Of a stretch of DNA of 64,000 bases, positions 46,690-55,454 are shown in pieces. Under the pieces are notes generated by a model. That model worked only from the letters and a program-made list of their open reading frames with translations, made no database searches and was not told the origin of the DNA. A program made the position numbers and the translations under genes. Source of the stretch: Aquabacterium sp. NJ1 (GTDB taxonomy: Bacteria; Pseudomonadota; Gammaproteobacteria; Burkholderiales; Burkholderiaceae_C); the NCBI RefSeq assembly GCF_000768065.1, contig NZ_JRKM01000001.1, forward strand, positions 558,001-622,000, in the 5' to 3' direction. The stretch's first letter is position 1; each line of letters starts with the position of its first letter.

Positions 46690-47939
46690 GCACACAAGCC
46701 GAGCGCTACACCCGACTGGACCAATGGATCGACGCTCACTTCGATGAAGAGGTGCGTTTCCTGCAGGCACTGGTTCAGGTCCCGACCGACACACCGCCCG
46801 GCAACAACGCGCCGCATGCCGAACGCACGGCAGCCTTGCTCAATGAGTTTGGCTGGCAGGCTGAAGCCTATGGCGTGCCGGAAGCCGAGGTCAAAGCCTA
46901 CGGCCTGCAGAGCCTGACCAACCTCATCGTGCGCCGCCCTTTCGGGCCAGGCGGCCGCGTGGTGGCGCTCAACGCGCATGGCGATGTCGTGCCGCCAGGC
47001 GAAGGCTGGACGCATGCCCCCTATGGCGGGGAGGTGGTGGACGGCAAGCTCTACGGGCGAGCCGCTGCCGTCAGCAAAAGCGATTTCGCCACCTACAGCT
47101 TCGCACTGCGGGCGCTGGAGGCGCTGGCGGACCATCTGCCACCGGGCATCCTGAAGGGCTCGGTCGAGTTGCACTTCACCTACGACGAGGAGTTCGGCGG
47201 CGAACTGGGCCCCGGCTGGTTGCTCAAGCAGAAACTGACGAAGCCCGACCTGCTGATCGCAGCGGGTTTCAGCTATGAGGTGGTCACCGCGCACAACGGC
47301 TGCCTGCAGATGGAAGTCACCGTGCATGGCCAGATGGCGCACGCCGCCATCCCGCACACCGGCATCGATGCCCTGCAAGGCGCGGTCACCATCCTCAATG
47401 CGCTGTACGCACAGAACAAGATCTACCAGGGCATCACCTCGAATGTGCCTGGCATCCAGCACCCTTATCTGAATGTGGGACGCATCGAAGGCGGCACGAA
47501 CACCAACGTCGTGCCCGGCAAAGTCACGCTCAAGCTGGACCGCCGCATGATCCCCGAAGAAGACCCCGTTGCCGTGGAGGCCGACATCCGCCGCGTCATC
47601 ACCGAAGCGGCGGCCACCTTCACCGGCATACAGGTCGACATCAAGCGGCTGCTGCTGGCCCATTCGCTTCGCCCCCTGCCTGGCAACGAACCCCTTGTCG
47701 AGGCCTTGCAGAAGCATGGCGAAGCCATCTTCGGCGAACCCATCCCGACCAGTGGCACGCCGCTCTACACCGACGTGCGCCTGTACTGCGCGCAGGGCAT
47801 CCCCGCCGTCATCTACGGTGCGGGGCCGCGCACGGTGTTCGAGTCCAACGCCAAGCGGGCTGACGAACACCTGGTGCTGCAGGATCTGCACCGCGCAACC
47901 AAGGTGGTGGCCCGCACCCTGCTGGATCTGCTGAGCTGA
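46686..47939 (+). CDS. M20-family metallohydrolase of the purine operon, substrate unknown
   Basis: A 417-residue ArgE/DapE-like protein. AHGDVVPPGEGW and TYDEEFGGELG carry the histidine, aspartate and paired glutamates of M20 enzymes, and HTGIDALQGAVTILNAL marks the dimerisation lid. Unusually, the usual GRGxxDMKG metal loop reads GRAAAVSKSD, so the bridging aspartate appears shifted or missing. ATGA overlap with the fusion gene makes a role in allantoate-derived ureidoglycine/ureidoglycolate breakdown likely, but this is inferred from context. Confidence 0.8.
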   Translation: MSTQAERYTRLDQWIDAHFDEEVRFLQALVQVPTDTPPGNNAPHAERTAALLNEFGWQAEAYGVPEAEVKAYGLQSLTNLIVRRPFGPGGRVVALNAHGDVVPPGEGWTHAPYGGEVVDGKLYGRAAAVSKSDFATYSFALRALEALADHLPPGILKGSVELHFTYDEEFGGELGPGWLLKQKLTKPDLLIAAGFSYEVVTAHNGCLQMEVTVHGQMAHAAIPHTGIDALQGAVTILNALYAQNKIYQGITSNVPGIQHPYLNVGRIEGGTNTNVVPGKVTLKLDRRMIPEEDPVAVEADIRRVITEAAATFTGIQVDIKRLLLAHSLRPLPGNEPLVEALQKHGEAIFGEPIPTSGTPLYTDVRLYCAQGIPAVIYGAGPRTVFESNAKRADEHLVLQDLHRATKVVARTLLDLLS

Positions 47940-47987
47940 TTTCCCTTGGTGAAAGGGCTGCCGGCCGCCGTTTGAGACAATGGCGGC

Positions 47988-48860
47988 ATGCAACACACCT
48001 CGTTTTACCGCTTCGTGCCCCTGAGCGACCCGGATCAGGTCGCCGACATCCTGCGCGAGCTGGTGCAGCCGCTGACTGGCAGCGTGCTCGTGGCACCAGA
48101 AGGCATCAGCGGTGCGCTGGCGGGCAGCACCGAGCAACTCGACGCCTTCGAGCGCGCCGTGCGCGAGGACCCACGCCTGCATGGCGCCTTTGCAGACATG
48201 CCTTTCAAGCGCAGCGCCTGCCGCACGCCACCGTTCTGGAAAGTGCGCGTGCACCGCAAGCCCGAGATCGTGGCCCTGGGCCTGGATGGCGTCACCGGCG
48301 TGGTGCCTGACCGTGCGGAAGGCCAGCACCTGAGCCCGCAGCAGTGGCGCGAGCTGATCGCCCAGGACGACGTCGTGCTCATCGACAACCGCAACAGCTT
48401 CGAGTACCGCCTGGGGCGCTTCAAAAACGCCATCGACCCGAGCGTGGGCAACTTCCGTGACTTCCCCGACTACGTCCAGGCGCACGCCGACGAGTGGAAG
48501 GCGCAAGGCAAGCGCGTGGCCATGTACTGCACCGGCGGCGTGCGCTGCGAAAAGACCAGCGCCTGGATGCAGCAATTCGGCCTGGATGTCTACCAGCTCG
48601 ATGGCGGCATCATGAACTACTTCCAGTCCATGCCGGATGCGGACAAGGACTGGCAAGGCGAGTGCTTCGTGTTCGACAACCGCGTGGCCGTCGACACCCA
48701 TCTGCAGGAAACCGACACCACCGCCGACGAGGTCTACCGACAGGATGTGCCCGATGAGCTGTGGCGCCTGGAGCGCGCCCACCGCCTGTCGGCCTTCACC
48801 CCCAAGGTGCCCAGCTCACGCGCCGATGCCAGGCCAGAAGAGGATGACAAGCCAGACTAA
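47988..48860 (+). CDS. trhO: tRNA uridine(34) hydroxylase TrhO (rhodanese family)
   Basis: A 290-residue protein of the YceA/TrhO group, which hydroxylates U34 in tRNAs as the first step to 5-methoxy- or carboxymethoxy-uridine. The N-terminal acylphosphatase-like domain contains APEGISGALAGS; the rhodanese domain has active loop CTGGVRCEK with Cys181 and a second Cys187. A GACAAT box ends only six bases before the ATG. It overlaps the following pseudouridine synthase gene by 17 bases. Confidence 0.93.
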   Translation: MQHTSFYRFVPLSDPDQVADILRELVQPLTGSVLVAPEGISGALAGSTEQLDAFERAVREDPRLHGAFADMPFKRSACRTPPFWKVRVHRKPEIVALGLDGVTGVVPDRAEGQHLSPQQWRELIAQDDVVLIDNRNSFEYRLGRFKNAIDPSVGNFRDFPDYVQAHADEWKAQGKRVAMYCTGGVRCEKTSAWMQQFGLDVYQLDGGIMNYFQSMPDADKDWQGECFVFDNRVAVDTHLQETDTTADEVYRQDVPDELWRLERAHRLSAFTPKVPSSRADARPEEDDKPD

Positions 48861-49788
48861 GTTGGCCAGCATGCTGCCCACGATCGATGGCGTCAGCCCC
48901 AGTTGCGTCGCCCTGCCCCACGGCCCCTGGGCCACCATGCTGGACTTCCTGGCCGAGCGCATCCCTGCGGTGCCGCGCGAGGACTGGGCACGCCGCATGA
49001 CCCAGGGTGAGGTGGTCGATGCACACGGGCAAGCCGTGGCGCCGCATGCGCCTTACCGCGCCCAGACCAAGCTGTATTACTGGCGCAGCCTGCCCTTCGA
49101 GCACAAAGTGCCTTTTGAAGAGGTCGTGGTCTTCCAGGATGAGCACCTCGTGGTCGCCTACAAGCCCCACTTTCTGCCGGTGACGCCCAAGGGGCGTTAC
49201 CTGCAGGAGACGCTGCTGGTGCGCCTCAAGCGCAAACTGGGCATCGACACCCTGGTGCCCATGCACCGCATCGACCGGGAAACAGCCGGGCTGGTGGCCT
49301 TCACCATCCAGCCGCACACCCGCAACGCTTACCAGAGCCTGTTTCGAGACAAGACCATCAGCAAGACCTACGAGGCCATCGCGCCCCTGAACCCGGCCGT
49401 GAGCCTGCCCTTGCGCTACCAGTCCAGGCTGGAAGAGAGCGCGCGCTTCATGGCCATGCACGAGGTGGCAGGCCCGACCAACGCCGAGACCCACATCGAG
49501 CTGATCGAGTCTGCCGGTGGCCTGGGCCGGTTCAGGCTGAGCCCCGTCACCGGCCAGAAGCACCAGTTGCGGGCCCACATGTGCGCGCTGGGCATGCCCA
49601 TTCTGGGTGACCAGATCTACCCCGAACTGCAGCCCGCCTTGCCGCCCGATGTGGCACCGGACTTCTCGCAGCCTCTGCAGCTGCTGGCACAAGCCCTGTC
49701 CTTCATCGACCCGGTCACCGGCCAGCCGCGGCACTTCCACTGCGGCCGCAGCCTGGACCTGCAAGCGGCCCTCAGCGCTTGGCCATGA
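48844..49788 (+). CDS. RluA-family RNA pseudouridine synthase
   Basis: A 314-residue enzyme. Catalytic aspartate lies in HRIDRETAGLV, preceded by VVAYKPHFLPVTPKG and followed by SKTYEAI and TGQKHQLRAHMCALGMPILGD. The RluA/RsuA-type target (23S rRNA or tRNA) cannot be fixed from sequence. ATG at 48844 has AGAAGAGG immediately upstream and overlaps trhO; ATG 48871 is an alternative. It converges on psd, sharing 17 bases. Confidence 0.92.
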   Translation: MTSQTKLASMLPTIDGVSPSCVALPHGPWATMLDFLAERIPAVPREDWARRMTQGEVVDAHGQAVAPHAPYRAQTKLYYWRSLPFEHKVPFEEVVVFQDEHLVVAYKPHFLPVTPKGRYLQETLLVRLKRKLGIDTLVPMHRIDRETAGLVAFTIQPHTRNAYQSLFRDKTISKTYEAIAPLNPAVSLPLRYQSRLEESARFMAMHEVAGPTNAETHIELIESAGGLGRFRLSPVTGQKHQLRAHMCALGMPILGDQIYPELQPALPPDVAPDFSQPLQLLAQALSFIDPVTGQPRHFHCGRSLDLQAALSAWP

Positions 49789-50614
49789 GCTCGCCCATGA
49801 GGATGGGCTTGGCCGGCGCCCAGGCCGGATTGAAGCTCAAGGGCCCCTTGGGAAACAGCATGACTACGGTCGAGCCCAGCAGGAAGCGGCCCATTTCGTC
49901 ACCCTGCTTGAAGCGGATGTCCTGGTCGTCGTAACGCCATTCACGCACGTCGCCCGTGCGCGGCGGGTTCACCACGCCATGCCACACGGTCGCCATGCTG
50001 CCCACGATGGTGGCGCCCACCAGGGTCAGCACAAAGGGGCCACGCGCCGTCTCGAACACGCACACCACACGCTCGTTGCGTGCGAACAGGCCGGGCACGC
50101 CGCGGGCCGTGGCCGGGTTGACCGAGAACAGGTCGCCGGGCACGTAGATCATGCGCGTGAGCTTGCCATCGCAGGGCATGTGGATGCGGTGGTAATCCTT
50201 GGGGCTCAGGTAGAGCGTCGCGAAGTGGCCGTCTTCAAAGCGGGCAGCCAATTGCGCGTCACCGCCCACCAGGGTGGTGGTGGAGTAGTCGTGGCCCTTG
50301 GCCTGGAAAATCTGGTCCTTGCGGATGGGCCCGAACTGGCTGATGGCGCCATCCACCGGGCTGATCAGGTCGGCCTGGGCCAGCGGCCGCGCACCGGGCT
50401 TCAGGGGGCGCGAAAAGAACTCGTTGAACGTGGGGTAGCTGGCGATGTCCGGGTTGGCGGCTTCGCTCATGTTCACGCCGTAACGCCCGACGAACCAGCG
50501 GATGAAGCGGGTGGTGGCCGCGCCGCCCTGCAAGGAAGCCAGGGAACCCGCCAGCTGGGTCAGGGCTTTCTTGGGCAAGACATACTGCAGCAACACGAAG
50601 AGACGATCCGACAC
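49772..50614 (-). CDS. psd: Phosphatidylserine decarboxylase proenzyme
   Basis: A 280-residue membrane-associated enzyme making phosphatidylethanolamine. It self-cleaves at LGST (246-249), where Ser248 becomes the pyruvoyl group; SPVDGAISQFG and PKDYHRIHMPCDG supply the processing residues. The start is GTG because an in-frame TAG lies directly upstream and no ATG is available before residue 49. A TAAAAT box at 50647-50652 on the minus strand could be its -10. The last 17 bases overlap the pseudouridine synthase gene on the other strand. Confidence 0.95.
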   Translation of the reverse strand: MSDRLFVLLQYVLPKKALTQLAGSLASLQGGAATTRFIRWFVGRYGVNMSEAANPDIASYPTFNEFFSRPLKPGARPLAQADLISPVDGAISQFGPIRKDQIFQAKGHDYSTTTLVGGDAQLAARFEDGHFATLYLSPKDYHRIHMPCDGKLTRMIYVPGDLFSVNPATARGVPGLFARNERVVCVFETARGPFVLTLVGATIVGSMATVWHGVVNPPRTGDVREWRYDDQDIRFKQGDEMGRFLLGSTVVMLFPKGPLSFNPAWAPAKPILMGELMAKR

Positions 50615-50769
50615 TAGGGCCCCCGGGGATTTGAACGAAGCCGCGCATTTTATCGTTGTGGCCTCGGGGCCTCACTCAGCCCCACAATCCGGACGAGATC
50701 AAGGCACCTCGGCCCTGGCTCAGGTACAAAGCGGGGCTGGATCGCCCTCATCCAACGGAGTACTCACCC

Positions 50770-51783
50770 ATGAACACCCCTCGGTCAACCATGCAACGCT
50801 TCACCCGCCTTGCCGCCCTGGCGATCAGCGCGATGGCCGCCGTGTGCATGCACCAGGCGGCGCACGCGGCCGACAAGTTCACCTACATCACCAACTGGTA
50901 CGCCGAGGCCGAGCATGGCGGCTTCTACCAGGCCCAGGCCACCGGCCTGTACGCCAAGGCGGGGCTGGACGTGACCCTGAAAATGGGCGGGCCCCAGGTC
51001 AACCTGATGCAGTTGCTGATGGCCGGCCAGGCGGACTGCGTCATGGGCTATGACGTTCAGACCATCCAGGTCTGGGAGAAAGGCATCCAGGCCGTGACGG
51101 TGGCCGCGGCCTTCCAGAAAGACCCGGTCGTCATGATCGCCCACCCGGACGTCAAGCGGTTCGAGCAGCTCAAGAGCAAGACATTGCTGGTGGGCAGCGC
51201 CGGCCAGGTCACCTACTGGCCCTGGCTGAAGACCAAATACGGCTTCACCGATGCGCAGATGAAGCCGTACAACTTCAGCATCCAGCCCTTCCTGGCCGAC
51301 CCCAACATCGCACAACAGGGCTACCTGGCCTCGGAGCCCTTCTCCATCGAGAAGGAAAGCAAGATCAAGCCAACTGTCTTCATGCTGTCGGACCTGGGCT
51401 GGCCACCCTACGCCATGACGGTGGTGTGCTCCGTCAAGACCATCCAGGAACGCCCCAGGCAGGTTGCCGCCTTCGTCAAGGCCTCGATGGAAGGCTGGCG
51501 CAGCTACCTCAAGGGTGACCCGACGCCGGGCAACACCCTGATCAAGAAGGACAACCCCAACATGACCGATGACCTGCTGGCCTACGGCATCGCCAAGATC
51601 AAGGAGCAAGGCGCGGTCATGGGCGGCGATGCGGCCAAATACGGTATCGGCGTCATCACCGACGCACGCATGAAGCAGACCTACGACCTGCTGGTGCAGC
51701 ACAAGCTGCTGGACCCGAGCAAGGTTGATATCAAAAAGACCTACACGACCCAGTTCGTCAAGGATCTGAAGGTCATGCCCTGA
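50770..51783 (+). CDS. ABC transporter substrate-binding protein, NMT1/SsuA-like
   Basis: A 337-residue periplasmic protein with signal peptide (about 1-34, ending AHA-AD). The NMT1/THI5-like fold is recognisable from TNWYAEAEHGGFYQAQATGLYAKAGLDVTLKMGG and LLMAGQADCVMGYD. Family ligands include hydroxymethylpyrimidines, riboflavin precursors, nitrate and sulfonates; I cannot choose. It forms a tight operon with the next two genes (TGATG overlap), the usual import unit. Confidence 0.88.
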   Translation: MNTPRSTMQRFTRLAALAISAMAAVCMHQAAHAADKFTYITNWYAEAEHGGFYQAQATGLYAKAGLDVTLKMGGPQVNLMQLLMAGQADCVMGYDVQTIQVWEKGIQAVTVAAAFQKDPVVMIAHPDVKRFEQLKSKTLLVGSAGQVTYWPWLKTKYGFTDAQMKPYNFSIQPFLADPNIAQQGYLASEPFSIEKESKIKPTVFMLSDLGWPPYAMTVVCSVKTIQERPRQVAAFVKASMEGWRSYLKGDPTPGNTLIKKDNPNMTDDLLAYGIAKIKEQGAVMGGDAAKYGIGVITDARMKQTYDLLVQHKLLDPSKVDIKKTYTTQFVKDLKVMP

Positions 51784-52547
51784 TGGGTGAGCCAGCAGCG
51801 CCTGCTGTCGAGTTGCAAGACGTCGAGCAGGTCTACCCCAATGGCACACGGGCGCTGATGCCTGTGTCGTTGCGCATCCAGCCAGGCGAGTTTGTGTCGC
51901 TGCTGGGCCCCTCGGGCTGCGGCAAGAGCACCTTGCTCAAGATGGTGGCGGGGCTGTTGCAGCCCACGGCAGGCCGCATCCAGTTGTCCGGGCAGGCCTT
52001 GTCCTTTGTGTTCCAGGAAGCCACGTTGATGCCCTGGGCCGATGTGCACACCAATGTGCGCCTGCCGCTGGACCTGGCGGGCGTGCCGCGCCCGCAAGCC
52101 GATGGCCGTGTGGACGAGGCCTTGCAGCTCGTGGGCCTGAGCGCGTTTGCCAAGCAAAGGCCACGCGAACTGTCTGGTGGCATGCAGATGCGCGTGTCGA
52201 TCGCGCGGGGCCTGGTGACACGCCCGCGGCTGCTGTTGATGGACGAGCCCTTTGGCGCGCTCGACGAAATCACCCGCAACAAGCTGGATGCCGACTTGCT
52301 GGCCTTGTGGCGGCAACAAGGCCTCACGGTGGTGTTCGTCACGCACAGCATCACCGAGGCGGTGTTCCTGTCCTCGCGCGTGATCGTGATGGGCGCCAGG
52401 CCCGGCCGCGTGGTCGAGGACCATGCGCTGGACAACCCCTGGCCGCGTGATGACGACTACCGCACCAGCCCGGCGTTCAACGCGCATGTGCGCCACCTGC
52501 AGCACCGCCTGAGCCAGGCTTCGATCTCGACGGGGGAGGCGCCATGA
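51783..52547 (+). CDS. ABC transporter ATP-binding protein (TauB/SsuB type)
   Basis: A 254-residue ATPase with Walker A GPSGCGKST, Q-loop FQEATLMPW, signature LSGGMQMRVSIARGL, Walker B LLLMDEPFGALDE and switch VTHSITEAVF. The MPW after the Q-loop is typical of nitrate/sulfonate/pyrimidine importers. It overlaps the binding-protein gene (TGATG) and the permease gene (ATGA). Confidence 0.95.
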   Translation: MGEPAAPAVELQDVEQVYPNGTRALMPVSLRIQPGEFVSLLGPSGCGKSTLLKMVAGLLQPTAGRIQLSGQALSFVFQEATLMPWADVHTNVRLPLDLAGVPRPQADGRVDEALQLVGLSAFAKQRPRELSGGMQMRVSIARGLVTRPRLLLMDEPFGALDEITRNKLDADLLALWRQQGLTVVFVTHSITEAVFLSSRVIVMGARPGRVVEDHALDNPWPRDDDYRTSPAFNAHVRHLQHRLSQASISTGEAP

Positions 52548-53341
52548 GCACGCTCACCGACAAGCTCAAGCAAACCGTCAAGCGAGCCGCATTGCCCGTT
52601 TTCATGGCCTGCGTGCTGCTGGGCATCTGGCAGGCCTGGACGACATTGCAAGGCATCCCCGAGTACCTCGTGCCCTCGCCCTGGGTGATCGCCAAGACAC
52701 TGGTGGCCAGCTGGGCCGTGCTGGGCAGCGCCTTGCTGGTCACCATCAAGATCACGGTGCTGGCCTTCATCAGTGCCACGGTGCTGGGCGTGCTGATGGC
52801 CTTTGCCATGGTGCAAAGCCGCTGGATCGAAGCCGTCTTGCTGCCCTACGCGGTGCTGCTGCAGGTGACGCCCATCGTGGCCATCGCCCCGCTGATCATC
52901 ATCTGGGTGAAGGACCCGACCGCTTCGCTGGTGGTGTGCGCCACGCTGGTCGCGCTGTTTCCCATCATCTCCAACACCACCATCGGGCTGCGCAGCGTGA
53001 ACCCGGGGCTGGCAGCCTACTTCCAGCTGCAAAAGGCCACGCGCTGGCAGACGCTGCTGCGCCTGCGCATCCCCTCCGCCTTGCCCTACTTCTTTGCCGG
53101 CTTGCGCATCTCGGGGGGCTTGTCGCTGATTGGCGCGGTGGTGGCCGAGTTCGTGGCCGGCACGGGTGGCACGGGCACGGGTCTGGCCTATCAGATCCTG
53201 CAGTCTGGCTACCAGTTGGACATCCCGCGCATGTTTGCCGCACTGGTGCTGATCTCGGTCACCGGGGTGGCCGTGTTCGCCTCACTGGCAGCCTTGTCGC
53301 GCTGGGTGCTGGGCGGCTGGCACGAAAGCGAGATGCGCTGA
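52544..53341 (+). CDS. ABC transporter permease (TauC/SsuC type)
   Basis: A 265-residue permease with about six helices, BPD_transp_1 family. The ATPase-docking loop is EAVLLPYAVLLQVTPIVAIAPL earlier and FQLQKATRWQTLLRLRIPSALPYFFAGL later. Last of the three-gene import operon; downstream is the TetR gene after 124 bases. Confidence 0.94.
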   Translation: MSTLTDKLKQTVKRAALPVFMACVLLGIWQAWTTLQGIPEYLVPSPWVIAKTLVASWAVLGSALLVTIKITVLAFISATVLGVLMAFAMVQSRWIEAVLLPYAVLLQVTPIVAIAPLIIIWVKDPTASLVVCATLVALFPIISNTTIGLRSVNPGLAAYFQLQKATRWQTLLRLRIPSALPYFFAGLRISGGLSLIGAVVAEFVAGTGGTGTGLAYQILQSGYQLDIPRMFAALVLISVTGVAVFASLAALSRWVLGGWHESEMR

Positions 53342-53436
53342 GCGCTCGCCAAGCGCCCCCTGCGAGCGCCTGCGGCGGCCCGTTTCCAAGGCAATAACCA
53401 CCCGCCGAAGTCGGATTTAAAACGGCCTCAAAAATT

Positions 53437-53455
53437 ATAAGACGACTGGTCATAT
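53437..53455. promoter_or_regulatory. Candidate TetR operator before the regulator gene
   Basis: ATAAGAC-GACTG-GTCATAT is an inverted repeat with 6 of 7 matching pairs around a 5-base spacer, 11 bases before the TetR ATG in the only AT-rich stretch of this region. NemR-type repressors use GAC/GTC-containing dyads of this size. Binding is inferred. Confidence 0.6.
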
Positions 53456-53465
53456 TATTTGACCC

Positions 53466-54059
53466 ATGGCCCGCACCGCAGACAAAACCGACATCCCCAA
53501 CCGCCTGACCGAAGCGGGTTACGCCCTCTTCAACCAGCTGGGTTACAACGCCACGGGCATCCAGCAGATCACGGACAAGGCCGGCGTACCGAAGGGTTCG
53601 TTCTACAACCACTTCGACAGCAAGGAAGCCTTCGCCGCGCAGATCATCCGCAACTACGGCGCCTGGGTTGACCGGGCCTGGGACACCGCCATGCGCGACG
53701 CCCCGCCCGAGCCGACCGCGGCCATGCGCCACCTGTTTGGCAGCTTCATCCGTCACCACGAGAACACCGGCCTGCAAGGCTGCCTGGTGGGCAACTTCGC
53801 CGCCGAGATGGCCGAGTCCAGCGCCACCTGTCGCGCCGTGCTGTGCAGCGTGATGGCGACCTGGCGCGAACAACTGGCGGCCTTGATCGCCCAGGCCCAG
53901 CAACAAGGCCTGGTCCGCACCGACCTGCCGCCCGCCACCTTGTCGAGCTTCTTCTGGGACGCCTGGGAGGGTGCCGTGCTGCGCATGAAGGTCGAGCACA
54001 GCACGCAGCCCTTGAAAGACGTCGTCGATCTGATGCTCGACAAGTTCCTCAAGCCCTGA
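53466..54059 (+). CDS. TetR-family repressor, NemR/AcuR-like
   Basis: A 197-residue regulator. Helix-turn-helix residues about 26-46 (TGIQQITDKAGVPKGSFYNHF) are followed by a ligand domain containing GCLVGNFAAEMA, a motif of the NemR/AcuR branch whose cysteine can sense electrophiles such as quinones, N-ethylmaleimide or acrylate-type molecules. The gene directly downstream is an old-yellow-enzyme homologue, the normal target of NemR. Additional cysteines occur at TCRAVLCS. Confidence 0.9.
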   Translation: MARTADKTDIPNRLTEAGYALFNQLGYNATGIQQITDKAGVPKGSFYNHFDSKEAFAAQIIRNYGAWVDRAWDTAMRDAPPEPTAAMRHLFGSFIRHHENTGLQGCLVGNFAAEMAESSATCRAVLCSVMATWREQLAALIAQAQQQGLVRTDLPPATLSSFFWDAWEGAVLRMKVEHSTQPLKDVVDLMLDKFLKP

Positions 54060-54165
54060 CGCGCCCAACATCCTCCACACCGTTTTTCACCGCCGCTATT
54101 CAGCGCCGTCATTCATCGCCGATCTCCGGCGCCCTCACCCACCGACGCAACCCTGGAGTCATTCA

Positions 54166-55260
54166 ATGGGATCCCAAGACGCACTCTTTCAGCCCTTCCA
54201 ACTGGGCGACATCACCCTGGCCAACCGCATGGTGATGGCCCCCCTGACACGCAGCCGCGCCGAAAAGGGCAATGTGCCTGGCCCGCTGACCGTCGAGTAC
54301 TACGCCCAGCGCGCCAGCATCGGCCTGATCATTGCCGAAGCCACGCAGGTGTCGGCCACGGCCCAGGGCTACCCCTCCACCCCCGGCCTGCACACGCCTG
54401 AACAAGTGGCCGGCTGGCGCAAGGTGACGGACGCCGTACACGCCAAGGGCGGCAAGATCTTCGTGCAGCTGTGGCACACCGGCCGCATGTCGCACACCGC
54501 GTATCAGCCTGGCGAACAAGCGCCTGTGGCACCTTCGGCCATCGCGGCCAAGGCCAAGACCTTCGTGCCCGGTCAAGGCATGGTCGACACCTCGGTGCCC
54601 CGCGCCCTGGAGACCGCTGAAATCGCCGGCATCGTCAAGGACTTCGCCACGGCTGCACGCAACGCCATCGATGCCGGTTTTGACGGCGTCGAGATCCACG
54701 GCGCCCACGGCTACCTGCTGGACGCCTTCCTGCGCGACGGCTCGAACAAGCGCACCGACATCTATGGCGGCAGCATCGAAAACCGCGCCCGCTTCCTGCT
54801 GGAAGTGATGGCCGCCGTGACCGCCGAGATCGGTGCCAACAAGGTCGGCATCCGCCTGTCGCCGGTGTCACCGGTCAACGACTCCAGCGAAAGCAAGCCG
54901 CAGCCGCTGTTCGAATACGTGGTGCGCGAGCTGGAAAAGCTGCACCCCGTGTACATCCACGTGGTGGAAGGCCACACCGGCGGCCCGCGTGACAACGCCC
55001 CGTTCGACTACGAGGCCCTGCACAAGCTCTACAGCGGCGTGTGGATGGTCAACAACGGCTACACCAAGGACATGGCGCAAGAGGCCATCACCAGCGGCAA
55101 GGGTGACCTGGTCTCTTTCGGCCGCCTGACGATCAGCAACCCTGACCTGCCCCGCCGCCTGCAAGAGAACGCACCGCTCAACGAACTGTTCACCGACACA
55201 GGCCTGTACGGCGGTACCGGTGCACACGGCTACACGGACTACCCTGCCCTGGCTGCCTGA
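54166..55260 (+). CDS. nemA: Old-yellow-enzyme family alkene reductase, NemA-like
   Basis: A 364-residue FMN protein that reduces activated C=C bonds and some nitro compounds using NAD(P)H. FMN and substrate residues occur in RMVMAPLTRSRA, QLWHTGRMSH and the catalytic EIHGAHGYLLDAF (histidine pair HxxH). FLRDGSNKRTDIYGGSIENRARF is diagnostic of the family (given here as a description only: residues about 187-209). Start has CTGGAG upstream. It pairs with the TetR gene and probably detoxifies electrophiles. Confidence 0.93.
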   Translation: MGSQDALFQPFQLGDITLANRMVMAPLTRSRAEKGNVPGPLTVEYYAQRASIGLIIAEATQVSATAQGYPSTPGLHTPEQVAGWRKVTDAVHAKGGKIFVQLWHTGRMSHTAYQPGEQAPVAPSAIAAKAKTFVPGQGMVDTSVPRALETAEIAGIVKDFATAARNAIDAGFDGVEIHGAHGYLLDAFLRDGSNKRTDIYGGSIENRARFLLEVMAAVTAEIGANKVGIRLSPVSPVNDSSESKPQPLFEYVVRELEKLHPVYIHVVEGHTGGPRDNAPFDYEALHKLYSGVWMVNNGYTKDMAQEAITSGKGDLVSFGRLTISNPDLPRRLQENAPLNELFTDTGLYGGTGAHGYTDYPALAA

Positions 55261-55346
55261 GGCGGCTGTGCCGCAAGCGCCACCGAGCGCTTGATCCGGC
55301 TCCATCGCGCAAGCTGAGGATGGCCAAAACGCCATCCATTTAAGCT

Positions 55347-55410
55347 GGCCCGGCCCATTTTTGGAATTGACAAGGATTGTTGTCAATACCAGAATGGCCG
55401 GGCCTTTTTT
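55347..55410 (+). terminator. Terminator with nested second palindrome after nemA
   Basis: Outer arms GGCCCGGCC(C)ATT (55347-55359) and AATGGCCGGGCC (55393-55404) form a stem with one bulge and are followed by six Ts. Inside the loop sits an independent perfect inverted repeat ATTGACAA/TTGTCAAT (55366-55387, 6-base loop), which contains a TTGACA -35-like box with CAGAAT 18 bases on. Rest of the 194-base gap shows only the MAPEG ribosome site. Confidence 0.7.
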
Positions 55411-55454
55411 CATGGGCAACGCTGTTCACAACGATCCATTAGGAGACACCAGAC

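Noticed and set aside
46095..48782. Open frame of about 895 codons antisense to uraD/allC, the M20 gene and trhO.
   Set aside because: Same reason: composition is that of antisense high-GC coding sequence, and all three overlapped genes have family signatures.
50615..50769. Possible riboswitch in the 155 bases upstream of the NMT1-type binding protein.
   Set aside because: I could not find a conserved thiamin, riboflavin or other aptamer core; the stretch only holds a psd -10-like box and the ribosome site.
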